Source of the DNA: Pseudomonadota bacterium
GTDB lineage: Bacteria > Pseudomonadota > Alphaproteobacteria > Reyranellales > Reyranellaceae
Length of the DNA: 64,000 bases
Reading direction: 5' to 3'
Assembly (NCBI GenBank): GCA_018242505.1
Contig: JAFEBU010000083.1
Span: 62,001 to 126,000 of the forward strand
Shown: piece after piece, positions 52,926 through 62,125 of the stretch
Layout: the number at the start of each line of letters is the position of its first letter
Position numbering within the stretch: position 1 is the first letter of the stretch
Program-made: the position numbers and the translations under genes
The notes under the pieces: generated by a model
Databases searched by the model: none
Told to the model about the DNA's origin: nothing
What the model saw: the letters and a program-made list of their open reading frames with translations, nothing else

Positions 52926-55108
52926 CAGGCTCCTTTCTTCAGGTCGTGCTTCATGAGCGGCAGCTCGCGGACGCGCTTGCCGGTCGCCCGGTAGATGCCG
53001 TTCAACACCGCAGGGGCGGCCACCGCAATCGTCGGTTCGCCGACGCCGCCCCAGAAGCCACCCGACGGCACCAGCGCCACGTCGACATCGGGCATCTCGT
53101 CGATCCGCATCACGTTATAGCTGTCGAAGTTGGTCTGTTCGACCGCGCCATCCTTCACGGTGATCTCGCCATACAGGGCGGCCGACAGGCCAAAGACGAA
53201 CGACCCCGCCACCTGGCGCTCGATCTGCGCCGGATTGACGGCATGGCCGGGATCGGTGGCGGCGGTGATCTTGTGGATCTTGAGGATGCCGTCGCCGCTC
53301 ACCGAGACTTCGGCGATGGCGGCAACGTAGCTGCCGTAGCCCATGATCTGGGCCAGTCCATGGACATGGCCCACGGGCAAAGGCTTGCCGTATCCCGCAC
53401 GCCCGGCCGCGGCCTTGAGCACGGCCGTGTGCTTGGGCTTCAACATCTTGAGCCGGAATTCGAGCGGATCCTGGCCGGCGGCCTCCGCCAGCTCGTCCAT
53501 GAAGCATTCCATGTAGACCGCGTTCTGGTTCGTGTTCACGCCGCGCCAGAAGCCCGCCGGCAGATGCGGGTTGCGCATCGCGTGATCGATCAGAAGGTTC
53601 GGCACCTCGTAGCCGTAGGCCGATTCCTGGCCGCCGGGAGTGAAGCCCTGGAAGACACCAGGATCTCCATTGGCCCGGATGCTTTGCGGGGCGAGAGACG
53701 CACGGATCGACTGACCCGAGAGTCGGACATGGAGACCCACAAGTTTGCCATCGGCATCGAGTCCGCCCATCAGCTTGCACATGGTGGTGGGATGGTACTG
53801 GTCGTGCGTCGTGTCCTCCTCGCGCGACCAGACGAGCTTGACCGGCGTTCCCGGCATCTGCTTGGCGACCAGTACGGCCTGCCGCACATAATCGGTGCGG
53901 CCACGGCGGCCAAAGCCGCCACCGACCATCAGCTTGTGGACGTCGCACCTGGCGACCGCGAGCCCGGCCGCCTCGGCCGTGGCCGCCAGCGCCGCCTCGC
54001 CGTTCTGCGTGCCGCACCAGACCTCGCACTTGTCCGGCGTGTAAAGCGCCGTCGCGTTCATGGGCTCCATCGTACCGTGATACTGCCAGGGAAAGGCGTA
54101 GGTCGCCTCGACCTTCTTCGCCGCACCGTCGATCGCGGCGCGGGCGTCACCTGCCTTGTTGCCGATGAAGGCTTCGCCGGCGCCGAGCCCGTCCTTCAGC
54201 ATCGCCGTGACGGCCTCCTGCTGCAGGCGGCCGAACGAACCCGTGTCCCATTGCACCGGAAGCGCCTCCAGCGCGGTGTGTGCATTCCAGTAGGTATCGG
54301 CAACGACCACGACGGCATTGTCGTCGATCGACACGACCTTCTTCACGCCGTGCATCTTCTCGACCTTCGCCGCGTCGAAGCTCTTGATCTTGCCGCCGAA
54401 CACCGGGCACGCCTTCACGGTCGCGACCAGCATGCCGGGCAGACGCATGTCGATCCCGTAGATCTGCCGGCCGGTGAGCTTGTCCAGCGTGTCGAGCCGC
54501 TTCACCGGCTTGCCGATCAGCGTCCAGTCCTTCGGGTCCTTGAGGGCCACCCGCCTGGGCGGCTCGAGCTTTGCCGCCGCAGCGGCAAGCTCGCCGTAGC
54601 GCCGCGTGCGGCCCGACGGCGCGTGCGTCACCACGCTGCCGGCCGCCTTGCACTCGCCCGCCGGCACCTTCCATTCGGCCGCGGCGGCCGCGATCAGCAT
54701 CTCGCGCGCCACGGCGCCGCCCTCGCGCACATATTGCTGGCTACCGCGAATGCCGCGGCTGCCGCCGGTCGAGAAATCGCGCCAGACACGCCCACGCCGG
54801 AGGTTCTCGCCGGGGGTCGGATACTCGGTCGAGACCTTGCTCCAGTCGCATTCGAGCTCTTCGGCCACGAGCTGGGCAAGACCGGTGAGCGTACCCTGCC
54901 CCATCTCCGAGCGGGCGATACGGATCACCACGCGATCGTCGGGATGGATCACCACCCAGGCGTCGATCTCCTGCGCTTCAGCTGCTTCGGCCGGGCCGAC
55001 GAAGGGGAAATGCAGGCCGAGGGCGAAACCGCCGACGACGGTCGCGCCGCTCACCAGGAAACCGCGACGGCCGAGCGGAGATTGGCCAATTGAAGATTGC
55101 ATCGTCAT
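52925..55108 (-). CDS. Xanthine oxidase-family molybdopterin-binding subunit (IorB-like)
   Basis: A 727-residue molybdenum hydroxylase large subunit, of the single-chain type related to isoquinoline 1-oxidoreductase beta. The N-terminus bears a Tat signal (QSPLGRRGFLVSGATVVGG) and SEMGQGTLTGLAQLVAEEL. The catalytic Glu of the family is E691 in GGVGEPTIAVA. MVGGGFGRRGRTDY is the molybdopterin-contact segment. RBS GAGGAGGGGAGC supports the ATG at 55108. It pairs with the downstream-coded 2Fe-2S subunit. Substrate is unknown; being in a Sox-type operon is unusual. Confidence 0.92.
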   Translation of the reverse strand: MTMQSSIGQSPLGRRGFLVSGATVVGGFALGLHFPFVGPAEAAEAQEIDAWVVIHPDDRVVIRIARSEMGQGTLTGLAQLVAEELECDWSKVSTEYPTPGENLRRGRVWRDFSTGGSRGIRGSQQYVREGGAVAREMLIAAAAAEWKVPAGECKAAGSVVTHAPSGRTRRYGELAAAAAKLEPPRRVALKDPKDWTLIGKPVKRLDTLDKLTGRQIYGIDMRLPGMLVATVKACPVFGGKIKSFDAAKVEKMHGVKKVVSIDDNAVVVVADTYWNAHTALEALPVQWDTGSFGRLQQEAVTAMLKDGLGAGEAFIGNKAGDARAAIDGAAKKVEATYAFPWQYHGTMEPMNATALYTPDKCEVWCGTQNGEAALAATAEAAGLAVARCDVHKLMVGGGFGRRGRTDYVRQAVLVAKQMPGTPVKLVWSREEDTTHDQYHPTTMCKLMGGLDADGKLVGLHVRLSGQSIRASLAPQSIRANGDPGVFQGFTPGGQESAYGYEVPNLLIDHAMRNPHLPAGFWRGVNTNQNAVYMECFMDELAEAAGQDPLEFRLKMLKPKHTAVLKAAAGRAGYGKPLPVGHVHGLAQIMGYGSYVAAIAEVSVSGDGILKIHKITAATDPGHAVNPAQIERQVAGSFVFGLSAALYGEITVKDGAVEQTNFDSYNVMRIDEMPDVDVALVPSGGFWGGVGEPTIAVAAPAVLNGIYRATGKRVRELPLMKHDLKKGA

Positions 55109-55118
55109 GCTCCCCTCC

Positions 55119-55568
55119 TCATGCCTTGGCCGCTGCATGAAGCGCTTCGCGCACCTGCTTGTAGGTGCCGCAGCGGCAGATGTTGGTCATGGCCGCGTCG
55201 ATATCCGAATCGGTCGGCTGTGGCTTGGCGGCCAGCAATGCCGTCGCCGCCATGATCATGCCGCTCTGGCAATAGCCGCACTGGGGCACGTCGTGCTCGA
55301 GCCAGGCCTGCTGGATCTTGCTGAGCTTGCCGTTCTCGGCGAGCCCCTCGATGGTGACGACCTTCTTTCCCCCGACAGAGCTCAGCGGCACCTGGCACGA
55401 GCGCGCAGCGACTCCGTCGATGTGGACGGTGCAGGCGCCGCACTGGGCGATGCCGCAGCCATACTTGGTTCCGGTGAGACCAAGTGTGTCGCGCAACACC
55501 CAGAGAAGCGGCGTGCGCGGATCGGCGTCGGCCGGCAAGGACTTTCCATTGACGTTCAGGACAGCCAT
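55119..55568 (-). CDS. 2Fe-2S subunit of a molybdenum hydroxylase (IorA-like)
   Basis: A 149-residue protein carrying two [2Fe-2S] clusters. The plant-type site is YGCGIAQCGACTVHIDGVAARSC. The second cluster is in QCGYCQSGMIMAATALL...NICRCGTYKQVREAL. It lacks a signal peptide and would be exported with the Tat-tagged large subunit. It is the first gene of the operon that continues into iorB, cytochrome c, fccB, soxX, the soxY-like gene, soxZ and soxA, spaced 10 bp from iorB. Confidence 0.92.
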   Translation of the reverse strand: MAVLNVNGKSLPADADPRTPLLWVLRDTLGLTGTKYGCGIAQCGACTVHIDGVAARSCQVPLSSVGGKKVVTIEGLAENGKLSKIQQAWLEHDVPQCGYCQSGMIMAATALLAAKPQPTDSDIDAAMTNICRCGTYKQVREALHAAAKA

Positions 55569-55678
55569 GGCTGGTCTCCCGTGAGGAGCGTTGTTCGGAA
55601 GCGGAACGACGCTAGCGCCTGGATACGGCTGTCGAAAGCCGCTTTGGCCTGCACATCTTCAAACCCGCGTGAGGGAGA

Positions 55679-57013
55679 TCAGGCGAGGCTTGCCGCGAAC
55701 ACGCGCTGGTAGTTGGCGCCCAAAAGTTTCGCGGTTTCCTCCGCGTTGAACCGCTCCCGCAATGCCGCCGCGAGCTGCGGAAGATCGGCGTAGCTCGGCA
55801 TCGTGCTGGCGCCGACCAGGCCGAGCTGGTCCGTGCCGAGGCCGACATGATCGATGCCCGCGACATCGACCATCCTCGCAAAGCCCTCGGCATAGGACCG
55901 GTAAGTGCCGAAATAGGCCTTCACCGGCCAGACCCCGATCACGCCACCCGTTGCGGCGATGGCACGGGCATGGTCGGGCGTGATCCGGCGCGTCCACGGC
56001 ACTGGCCGCTCGGTGAGCGACGTGTGCGACAGCACGAGCGGCTTGGTCGTGACCGCGGCCGCCTTCTTCACCAACGCATAGGTGCCATGTGCCACATCGA
56101 CGACGACACCGAGTTCGTTGCAGCGGCGAATGACCTCGGCACCCGCCACAGTGAGACCGTCATGGATGGCCGGCTCGGTCTGGATATCGCCCAGTTCGTT
56201 CGGCCGATAGTGCGTGAGCTGCAGGTGGCGGAGCTGCCATTTCTCGTAGGCTTCATCGACCCGGTCGGACATGCCATCGAGGAAATCGCCGCCTTCAGAT
56301 GACACGATGATCGACGGCCGGTCCGCGCGCGCGGTCGCAAGCGCCGCGGCATCGCGAATGATGACGAGCCCTTGTTCACGCACCAGCCGATGCAGGCGGG
56401 CAAAGGCAAGCTGTGTGTGGGCGTAGAGCTCTCCAGGCGCAGGATCGCGATAGGGCCGGATGCGACCCTCAATCCGGTGACTGGTGGGCGAATCGGAGAC
56501 GACGGCGAGGCAGATCACGGCCATCCCGCCCTCACGCATCGGTTCGGTAACGGGCGTGAACGGGTAGTTGCCGTTCTGGCTGTGGACGTAAAGGACCTGT
56601 CCGGCGTGGGAATGGAGATCGATGGTGAGGCCGCTCACAGGTTCGGCTGCGGCAGGCAACGGCAGAGCAGCCATCGGAACGGATGCCAGCAGCGACCGAC
56701 GGGTGATGCCGATCCGGCGTGCGCCACGAAGCTGGTAGCGCCAGCCGGCCGGATCGTCGCGCAGAACATGCCACGTGCCGCGAAGGCGCAGTGCCGCATC
56801 GCCGAACGCGATCTCCTCCCCGGCGAAGATCTCGACGACCGCCAACGGATTGGCAGGCAGACAGCCCGCGCAGCAATTGGGCTCGCCGGTCAGCAGGAAA
56901 TAGTCGGCCGTCCGCACCGGCAGCGCCGTATTGGGCCAACCGTCGAGTTCTATCGTCCTGCCATCGGCGTTCTCGGCGCGCGGCGTTCCAAGATCCTGCC
57001 AGGAAAGCCGCAT
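55679..57013 (-). CDS. Membrane dipeptidase family protein with a fused N-terminal cysteine domain
   Basis: A 444-residue composite. Residues 1-100 form a small domain with C47-C48-A-G-C51 (GEPNCCAGCLPANPLAVVEIFAG). Residues 103-125 look like a Tat-type signal (ITRRSLLASVPMAALPLPAAA) now internal. From about 128 comes a renal-dipeptidase-like zinc amidohydrolase (LTIDLHSHAGQ, SSEGGDFLDG, LTHYRPNELGD, DVAHG, LSHTSL, GVGLGTDQLG). I find no in-frame start near the second part, so the fusion appears real. It follows the selenoprotein-like gene by 8 bp and precedes iorA by 110 bp. Confidence 0.8.
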   Translation of the reverse strand: MRLSWQDLGTPRAENADGRTIELDGWPNTALPVRTADYFLLTGEPNCCAGCLPANPLAVVEIFAGEEIAFGDAALRLRGTWHVLRDDPAGWRYQLRGARRIGITRRSLLASVPMAALPLPAAAEPVSGLTIDLHSHAGQVLYVHSQNGNYPFTPVTEPMREGGMAVICLAVVSDSPTSHRIEGRIRPYRDPAPGELYAHTQLAFARLHRLVREQGLVIIRDAAALATARADRPSIIVSSEGGDFLDGMSDRVDEAYEKWQLRHLQLTHYRPNELGDIQTEPAIHDGLTVAGAEVIRRCNELGVVVDVAHGTYALVKKAAAVTTKPLVLSHTSLTERPVPWTRRITPDHARAIAATGGVIGVWPVKAYFGTYRSYAEGFARMVDVAGIDHVGLGTDQLGLVGASTMPSYADLPQLAAALRERFNAEETAKLLGANYQRVFAASLA

Positions 57014-57021
57014 CGGACCCC

Positions 57022-58080
57022 TTACAGTTTGGGCGGCGGATAATACAGCCGATCGCCCAGCGCTTGCACGCGTTGCCAGAACGCCGGACCCGACGCCTTG
57101 CCGACCTCGTCGAGATCCGCCGCTTGGCGCCACATGCTCCAGGACTCCGGATGCAGCCGGCTTGCCTCGGCGAGTTGCCGATCTCCCTCGGCGGCACGGC
57201 CGTGCGTGCGCAACCAGACACCGAGGCGGAAGCGGGCATGCGCCTCGGCGATCTCCGGTGTCACTCTCGGCAAGGCCGCGCGCGCGGCATCGGCGGCAAG
57301 CGCGTGCCGGCCGGTATTCACCCAGGCCCGCACCGCGTCGAGATAGGCCTGACGTGCGGCGAGGCGCGCGGCCTGATCCTCGGGCGACATCGTGCGGGTC
57401 TTGAGATCCATGCGCCGGAAGTGATCGGTCGATCCCGCCGTCTCGGGCGGACGTGCGATGCGGCCTTGCTCGTCGATCCAGATCGCCTGCGGCACGTTGA
57501 CGAGGTTGTAGAGATCGCTCAGCCGATGGTCGACATCGATCAACTGCCAATAGCTCGACTTCGCCTGCTCGATCCAGGGCCGGGCATGCTCGCCGCCGCG
57601 GCTTTCCTCCGCCACGGCCACCACCATGAAGCCCTTGTCCTTCAGTTCGTCGTAGAGGTGCTGCCACACGGGCAAGTCAAACCGGCACCCTCACCAACTG
57701 GCCCAGGTGGCGAGGAACACCTTCTTGCCGCGCAACGCCGACAGCGTGCGCGGGACACCGTCGATGTCGGGCAAGGTGAAGTCGGGCGCCTCGAGTCCTT
57801 CGAGTGCGGCATTGCGTTCGCTCGCCGGCCCACCCAAGGCCCAGACGTCGTGGGTATCGGTCGCGACCACCGGGCCACCGAGCTTGCTCCAGAAGGCGGC
57901 GAGGTCGACCTCGTTCCTGCCAACGGCGGCGGCCGGCATCGGCACGCACACATCGGCACGGCACATACCCTCGGGTTTCAACGTCCAGCCGATGGCCCTT
58001 TCGGCATCGGTTGCGCTCACCCAGAGACCGTCACGGGCGGCAACTTCATGCTCGGCGGTGGAGGTCAGGATTTTTGTCAT
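57022..58080 (-). CDS. ResA/TlpA-like thioredoxin-fold selenoprotein (W-A-S-W-U-G-C motif), read through in-frame TGA
   Basis: One 352-codon gene if the TGA at 57691-57693 is read as selenocysteine (residue 130). N-terminal 90 residues contain C40 and C45 (CRADVC). Residues about 95-240 are a thioredoxin/ResA fold: APDFTLPDIDGV, VFLATWASW-U130-G-C132-R-F-D-L-P, FMVVAVAE, then an IWIDEQG segment. The C-terminal 100 residues are helical and TPR-like. The frame is open for 222 codons after the TGA, and homology continues across it. GGAGGTGATC precedes the ATG. The motif matches the WAxxUGC family. Nonsense mutation is the alternative; no sel genes are in the window. Confidence 0.82.
57657..57689 (-). 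promoter_or_regulatory. Candidate bacterial SECIS hairpin
   Basis: In the mRNA, GGUGC (2-6 bases after the TGA) can pair with GCACC (30-34 bases after). Inside it CGG can pair with CCG around a 10-base loop. Size and position fit a bacterial SECIS, but the short stem and loop are not a strong match to known examples. Confidence 0.3.
57691..57693 (-). other. In-frame TGA, probable selenocysteine codon
   Basis: Codons upstream read T-W-A-S-W and downstream G-C-R-F-D-L-P in the same frame. Related thioredoxin-fold proteins have Cys at this position. Confidence 0.75.
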
Positions 58081-58189
58081 GATCACCTCCGTCGCCCCAG
58101 GCGTCGCCGAGGGGCCTTGCTTCGACAAGGAAGGCCTGCGGGCCGAAACGAGGCCGCTCCGCTCCGGGCCTCAATCGAGACGACGAAAC

Positions 58190-59821
58190 CTACTTCGGCA
58201 CCGAGATCGACACTTCCTTCGACGTAATGAACTCCAGCAGCGCCGGCACACCCTTTTTGGTCTGCTCGATGCCGCGCTGGATGGCGGGAACGATATCCTC
58301 GGGCTTGGTCACGCGCTCGCCGTAGCCGCCGAAGGCACGTGCCATGGCCGCGTAGTCGCCGGAGATGTCGGTCGAGCGGAATTTCTCGGTCGAGACCTGC
58401 ATGATGTGGAGCTCGATCGCCATCGAGAAGTTGTTGAGCAGGATCGAGAGGATCGGGATCCGCTCACGCACCGCCGTCTCGAAATCCATGCCGGTGAAGC
58501 CGATGGCGGCATCGCCCCAGACGTTGATACAGAGCTTGTCCGGACAGGCGAGCTTGGCGCCCATGGCGAGCCCCAGCCCGTAGCCCAGCTGGGTGGTCTT
58601 GCCCCAGCCGATATAGGTGTGCGGCGCCGTGGTCTTCCAGAACGGCGAGAGCTGGTCGCGCGGACTGCCGGCATCGTGGGTGATGATGGTGTTGGCGACA
58701 TCCACCGTGTGCTGCAGGTCCCAGAGGACGCGGTAAGGATTGAGCGGCGCATCGCCGCTCTTGAGCCTGGGCAGCCACTCCTTCAGCCACTCGCCTTCGA
58801 TCTGCTTGATCTCGGCCGCAACGGCCGCGGCGTCGCGCTTGGTGGCGCCGGCCGCCTTGCAGGCGGCAAGCAGGGCGGCAAGCGTCAGCTTCGCATCTCC
58901 GACCAACCCGTATTTGATCTTCACGTCCTTGTTGAGGTGCGCGGGATCGAGCGTGGCGTGGATGATGGTCTTGCCCGGCGGCATCGAGATGCCGAAGTTG
59001 GTCTCGGTAAAGGAGCAACCGATGCCCAGGATCACGTCAGAGCGATCGAGGAAGCTTCGCACGGCTTTCGGATAAGCGCGGCCTCCCGAGCCCAGCGCCA
59101 GCGGATGGGTCTCGTCGAAGCTGCTCTTGCCTTCGAGGCTGGTGCAGACGGGGATCGCCAGCAGCTCGGCCAGCTCCTTCAATTCGGCGTAGGCCTCGGC
59201 CCAATGCACGCCCTGCCCGGCATAGATCACCGGACGCTTGGCCGCCATCAGCACTTGTGCCGCCTGCTTCACCGCCGCCGGATCCGGGCCGTATTTCGTG
59301 ACGACGACCGGCTCGTAGGACAGCGGATCGGGCGCTTCCTCTGCATGGACGTCGGCCGGCAGCTCGACGACCACCGGCGAGCCGCGACCGTTGCGCAGCA
59401 GGCTGAAGGCGCGGCGCATGACGTTGGCCACTTCCTTGCCCGACGTCACCGGCTCGCAGTGCTTGGCGACGTACGCCATGGCGAGCGTCGAATTGAAGTT
59501 CGGCGGCACGTGGGCGATACGGCGCGGATAGCCTTGCGGGATCACCAGGAGCGGGATCGATTCGCCGAAGGCCTGCGCCACACCGCCATAGGCGTTCTCA
59601 GAGCCCGGGCCGTGCTGCATGCAGAACACGCCCATCCTGCGACCCTTGCTGAGGCGCGACATGGCGTCGGCCATATGCAGCCCGATGCGCTCCTGGCGCA
59701 CGATGATCGGGCGGATGTCGACGGCCGCACAGGCCTCGATCAGATGATTGACCGGATAGGCAAAGAGAAATTCGACGCCCTCCTTCTTGAGGATGTCGGC
59801 GATCGCCGGTCCGGTTTTCAT
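58190..59821 (-). CDS. Thiamine-pyrophosphate-requiring protein (acetolactate synthase large-subunit-like)
   Basis: A 543-residue TPP enzyme. The activating Glu is in VRQERIGLHMADAMS near residue 44, and the TPP/Mg motif is GDAAIGFTGMDFETAVRERIPILSILLNN near 425. GCSFTETNFGISMP lies in the middle domain. It is closer to oxalyl-CoA decarboxylase/acetolactate synthase-like proteins than to the benzoylformate-decarboxylase-like paralogue at 42 kb. It lies 109 bp upstream of the selenoprotein gene on the same strand. Reaction not predictable. Confidence 0.88.
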   Translation of the reverse strand: MKTGPAIADILKKEGVEFLFAYPVNHLIEACAAVDIRPIIVRQERIGLHMADAMSRLSKGRRMGVFCMQHGPGSENAYGGVAQAFGESIPLLVIPQGYPRRIAHVPPNFNSTLAMAYVAKHCEPVTSGKEVANVMRRAFSLLRNGRGSPVVVELPADVHAEEAPDPLSYEPVVVTKYGPDPAAVKQAAQVLMAAKRPVIYAGQGVHWAEAYAELKELAELLAIPVCTSLEGKSSFDETHPLALGSGGRAYPKAVRSFLDRSDVILGIGCSFTETNFGISMPPGKTIIHATLDPAHLNKDVKIKYGLVGDAKLTLAALLAACKAAGATKRDAAAVAAEIKQIEGEWLKEWLPRLKSGDAPLNPYRVLWDLQHTVDVANTIITHDAGSPRDQLSPFWKTTAPHTYIGWGKTTQLGYGLGLAMGAKLACPDKLCINVWGDAAIGFTGMDFETAVRERIPILSILLNNFSMAIELHIMQVSTEKFRSTDISGDYAAMARAFGGYGERVTKPEDIVPAIQRGIEQTKKGVPALLEFITSKEVSISVPK

Positions 59822-59863
59822 CTTGGAATCCTCCTCTAACGAATTCCACTCCCCCGCCGGGGA

Positions 59864-59916
59864 AGAGGCTGGGAGAGGGGGTGCACGGGCTTTCGACGCC
59901 CCCTCTCCCAGCCTCT
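59864..59916. repeat. Large extragenic palindrome
   Basis: AGAGGCTGGGAGAGGGGG at 59864-59881 is perfectly complementary to 59899-59916 across a 17-base loop. CTCCCC/GGGGAG-rich flanks extend the symmetry. It fills the gap between the VWA gene and the TPP gene on the same strand. This resembles the dispersed GGGAGAGGG-type palindromes of many alphaproteobacterial genomes. A shorter relative lies at 61144-61166. Confidence 0.75.
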
Positions 59917-59945
59917 CCCTCTGACAGGGGAGAGGAGAGTTTGAA

Positions 59946-61127
59946 CTACTTGTTCAGTTCCCTCATCGCGCTGTCGAGGCCGCCCAAAGTGAGCGGAAAC
60001 ATGCGACTGGACGTAAGCTGTTGCAGAAGCTGGATCGAGGGTGTGTAGCTCCAATGCCGCTCGGGCACCGGATTGAGCCACACCATGCTGCGATAGGTAT
60101 CGGCCATACGCTGCATCCAGACCTGGCCTGCCTCCTCGTTCCAGTGCTCGACCGAGCCGCCGGGATAGGCGATCTCGTACGGGCTCATCGACGCGTCGCC
60201 GACGAAGATCACCTTGTAGTCGGGCGGATAGGTGTGCAGGAGCTGCGCCGTCGAGAAAGTGTCGACGTGGCGGCGGCGATTGTCCTTCCACAGCTTCTCG
60301 TAGAGACAGTTATGGAAATAGAAGAACTCGAGATGCTTGAACTCCGTGCGCGCCGCCGAGAAGAGTTCCTCGCAGACGCGAATGTGCGCATCCATCGAGC
60401 CGCCAATATCGAACAGCAGCAGGAGCTTCACCTTGTTGCGCCGCTCGGGGATCATCTTGATGTCGAGGTAGCCCGCGTTGCGCGCCGTCGAGCGGATCGT
60501 GTCGGGCATGTCGAGTTCGACCTCGGCGCCCTCGCGCGCGAACTTGCGCAGCCGGCGCAGCGCGATCTTGATGTTGCGCGTGCCGATCTCGACCGTGTCG
60601 TCGAGGTTCTTGTACTCCCGCTTGTCCCAGACCTTGACGGCGCGGCCCTCGCGGTTCTTGTCCTGGCCGATGCGCACGCCCTCGGGGTTGTAGCCGTAGG
60701 CGCCGAACGGCGAAGTGCCGGCCGTGCCGATCCACTTGCTGCCGCCCTGGTGGCGCTTCTGCTGCTCCTCGAGACGCTTCTTCAGCGTCTCCATCAGCTT
60801 CTCCCAACCGCCCAGCGCCTCGATCTGCTTCTTCTCCTCCTCGGTCAGAAGCTTCTCGGCGAGCTTGCGCAGCCACTCCTCGGGAATCTCGGCCGTCGTC
60901 CCCTCGCCCGCCGGCGCCTCCAGCCCCTTGAAGATGTGGCCGAACACACGGTCGAACTTGTCGAGGTTGCGCTCGTCCTTCACCAGCACCGAGCGCGACA
61001 GGTAGTAGAAATCGTCGACGCTGTAGTCGGCGACGCCTTTGTCCATCGCCTCCATCAGCGCCAGGTACTCCTTGATGGAGACCGGCACCTTGGCCTGGCG
61101 CAATTCGAGGAAGAAGTTCACGAACAT
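59946..61127 (-). CDS. VWA domain-containing CoxE-like protein
   Basis: A 393-residue CoxE-family protein. The N-terminal 180 residues are helical and charged (LEEQQKRHQGGSKWIGTAGTSPFG). The C-terminal von Willebrand A domain has a MIDAS-like site LLLFDIGGSMDAHIRVCEELF and a later FVGDASMSPYEI acidic segment. Such proteins work with a MoxR AAA+ ATPase as a cofactor-insertion or complex-maturation chaperone. The partner ATPase is encoded 56 bp upstream. Confidence 0.88.
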   Translation of the reverse strand: MFVNFFLELRQAKVPVSIKEYLALMEAMDKGVADYSVDDFYYLSRSVLVKDERNLDKFDRVFGHIFKGLEAPAGEGTTAEIPEEWLRKLAEKLLTEEEKKQIEALGGWEKLMETLKKRLEEQQKRHQGGSKWIGTAGTSPFGAYGYNPEGVRIGQDKNREGRAVKVWDKREYKNLDDTVEIGTRNIKIALRRLRKFAREGAEVELDMPDTIRSTARNAGYLDIKMIPERRNKVKLLLLFDIGGSMDAHIRVCEELFSAARTEFKHLEFFYFHNCLYEKLWKDNRRRHVDTFSTAQLLHTYPPDYKVIFVGDASMSPYEIAYPGGSVEHWNEEAGQVWMQRMADTYRSMVWLNPVPERHWSYTPSIQLLQQLTSSRMFPLTLGGLDSAMRELNK

Positions 61128-61183
61128 GACGGTGTCCTCAGACTTCCCTCCCCTCCCCGCTCGGGGGAAAGGAATGCGAAACG

Positions 61184-62032
<849 letters not shown>

Positions 62033-62125
62033 GGTGCAAAATCCAAGTTTCGTTCGGGTGCCGGGCCACCCTAGAGGCCACCCCAATCGCCAGCAAGGCC
62101 ATGGGCTGATGCCAGCCCTACGAAT

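Noticed and set aside
57022..57675. A separate 217-residue protein starting MPVWQHLYDEL
   Set aside because: It begins inside a thioredoxin fold, lacks a ribosome-binding site, and is in frame with the upstream ORF across a single TGA. It is better treated as the C-terminal part of one gene.
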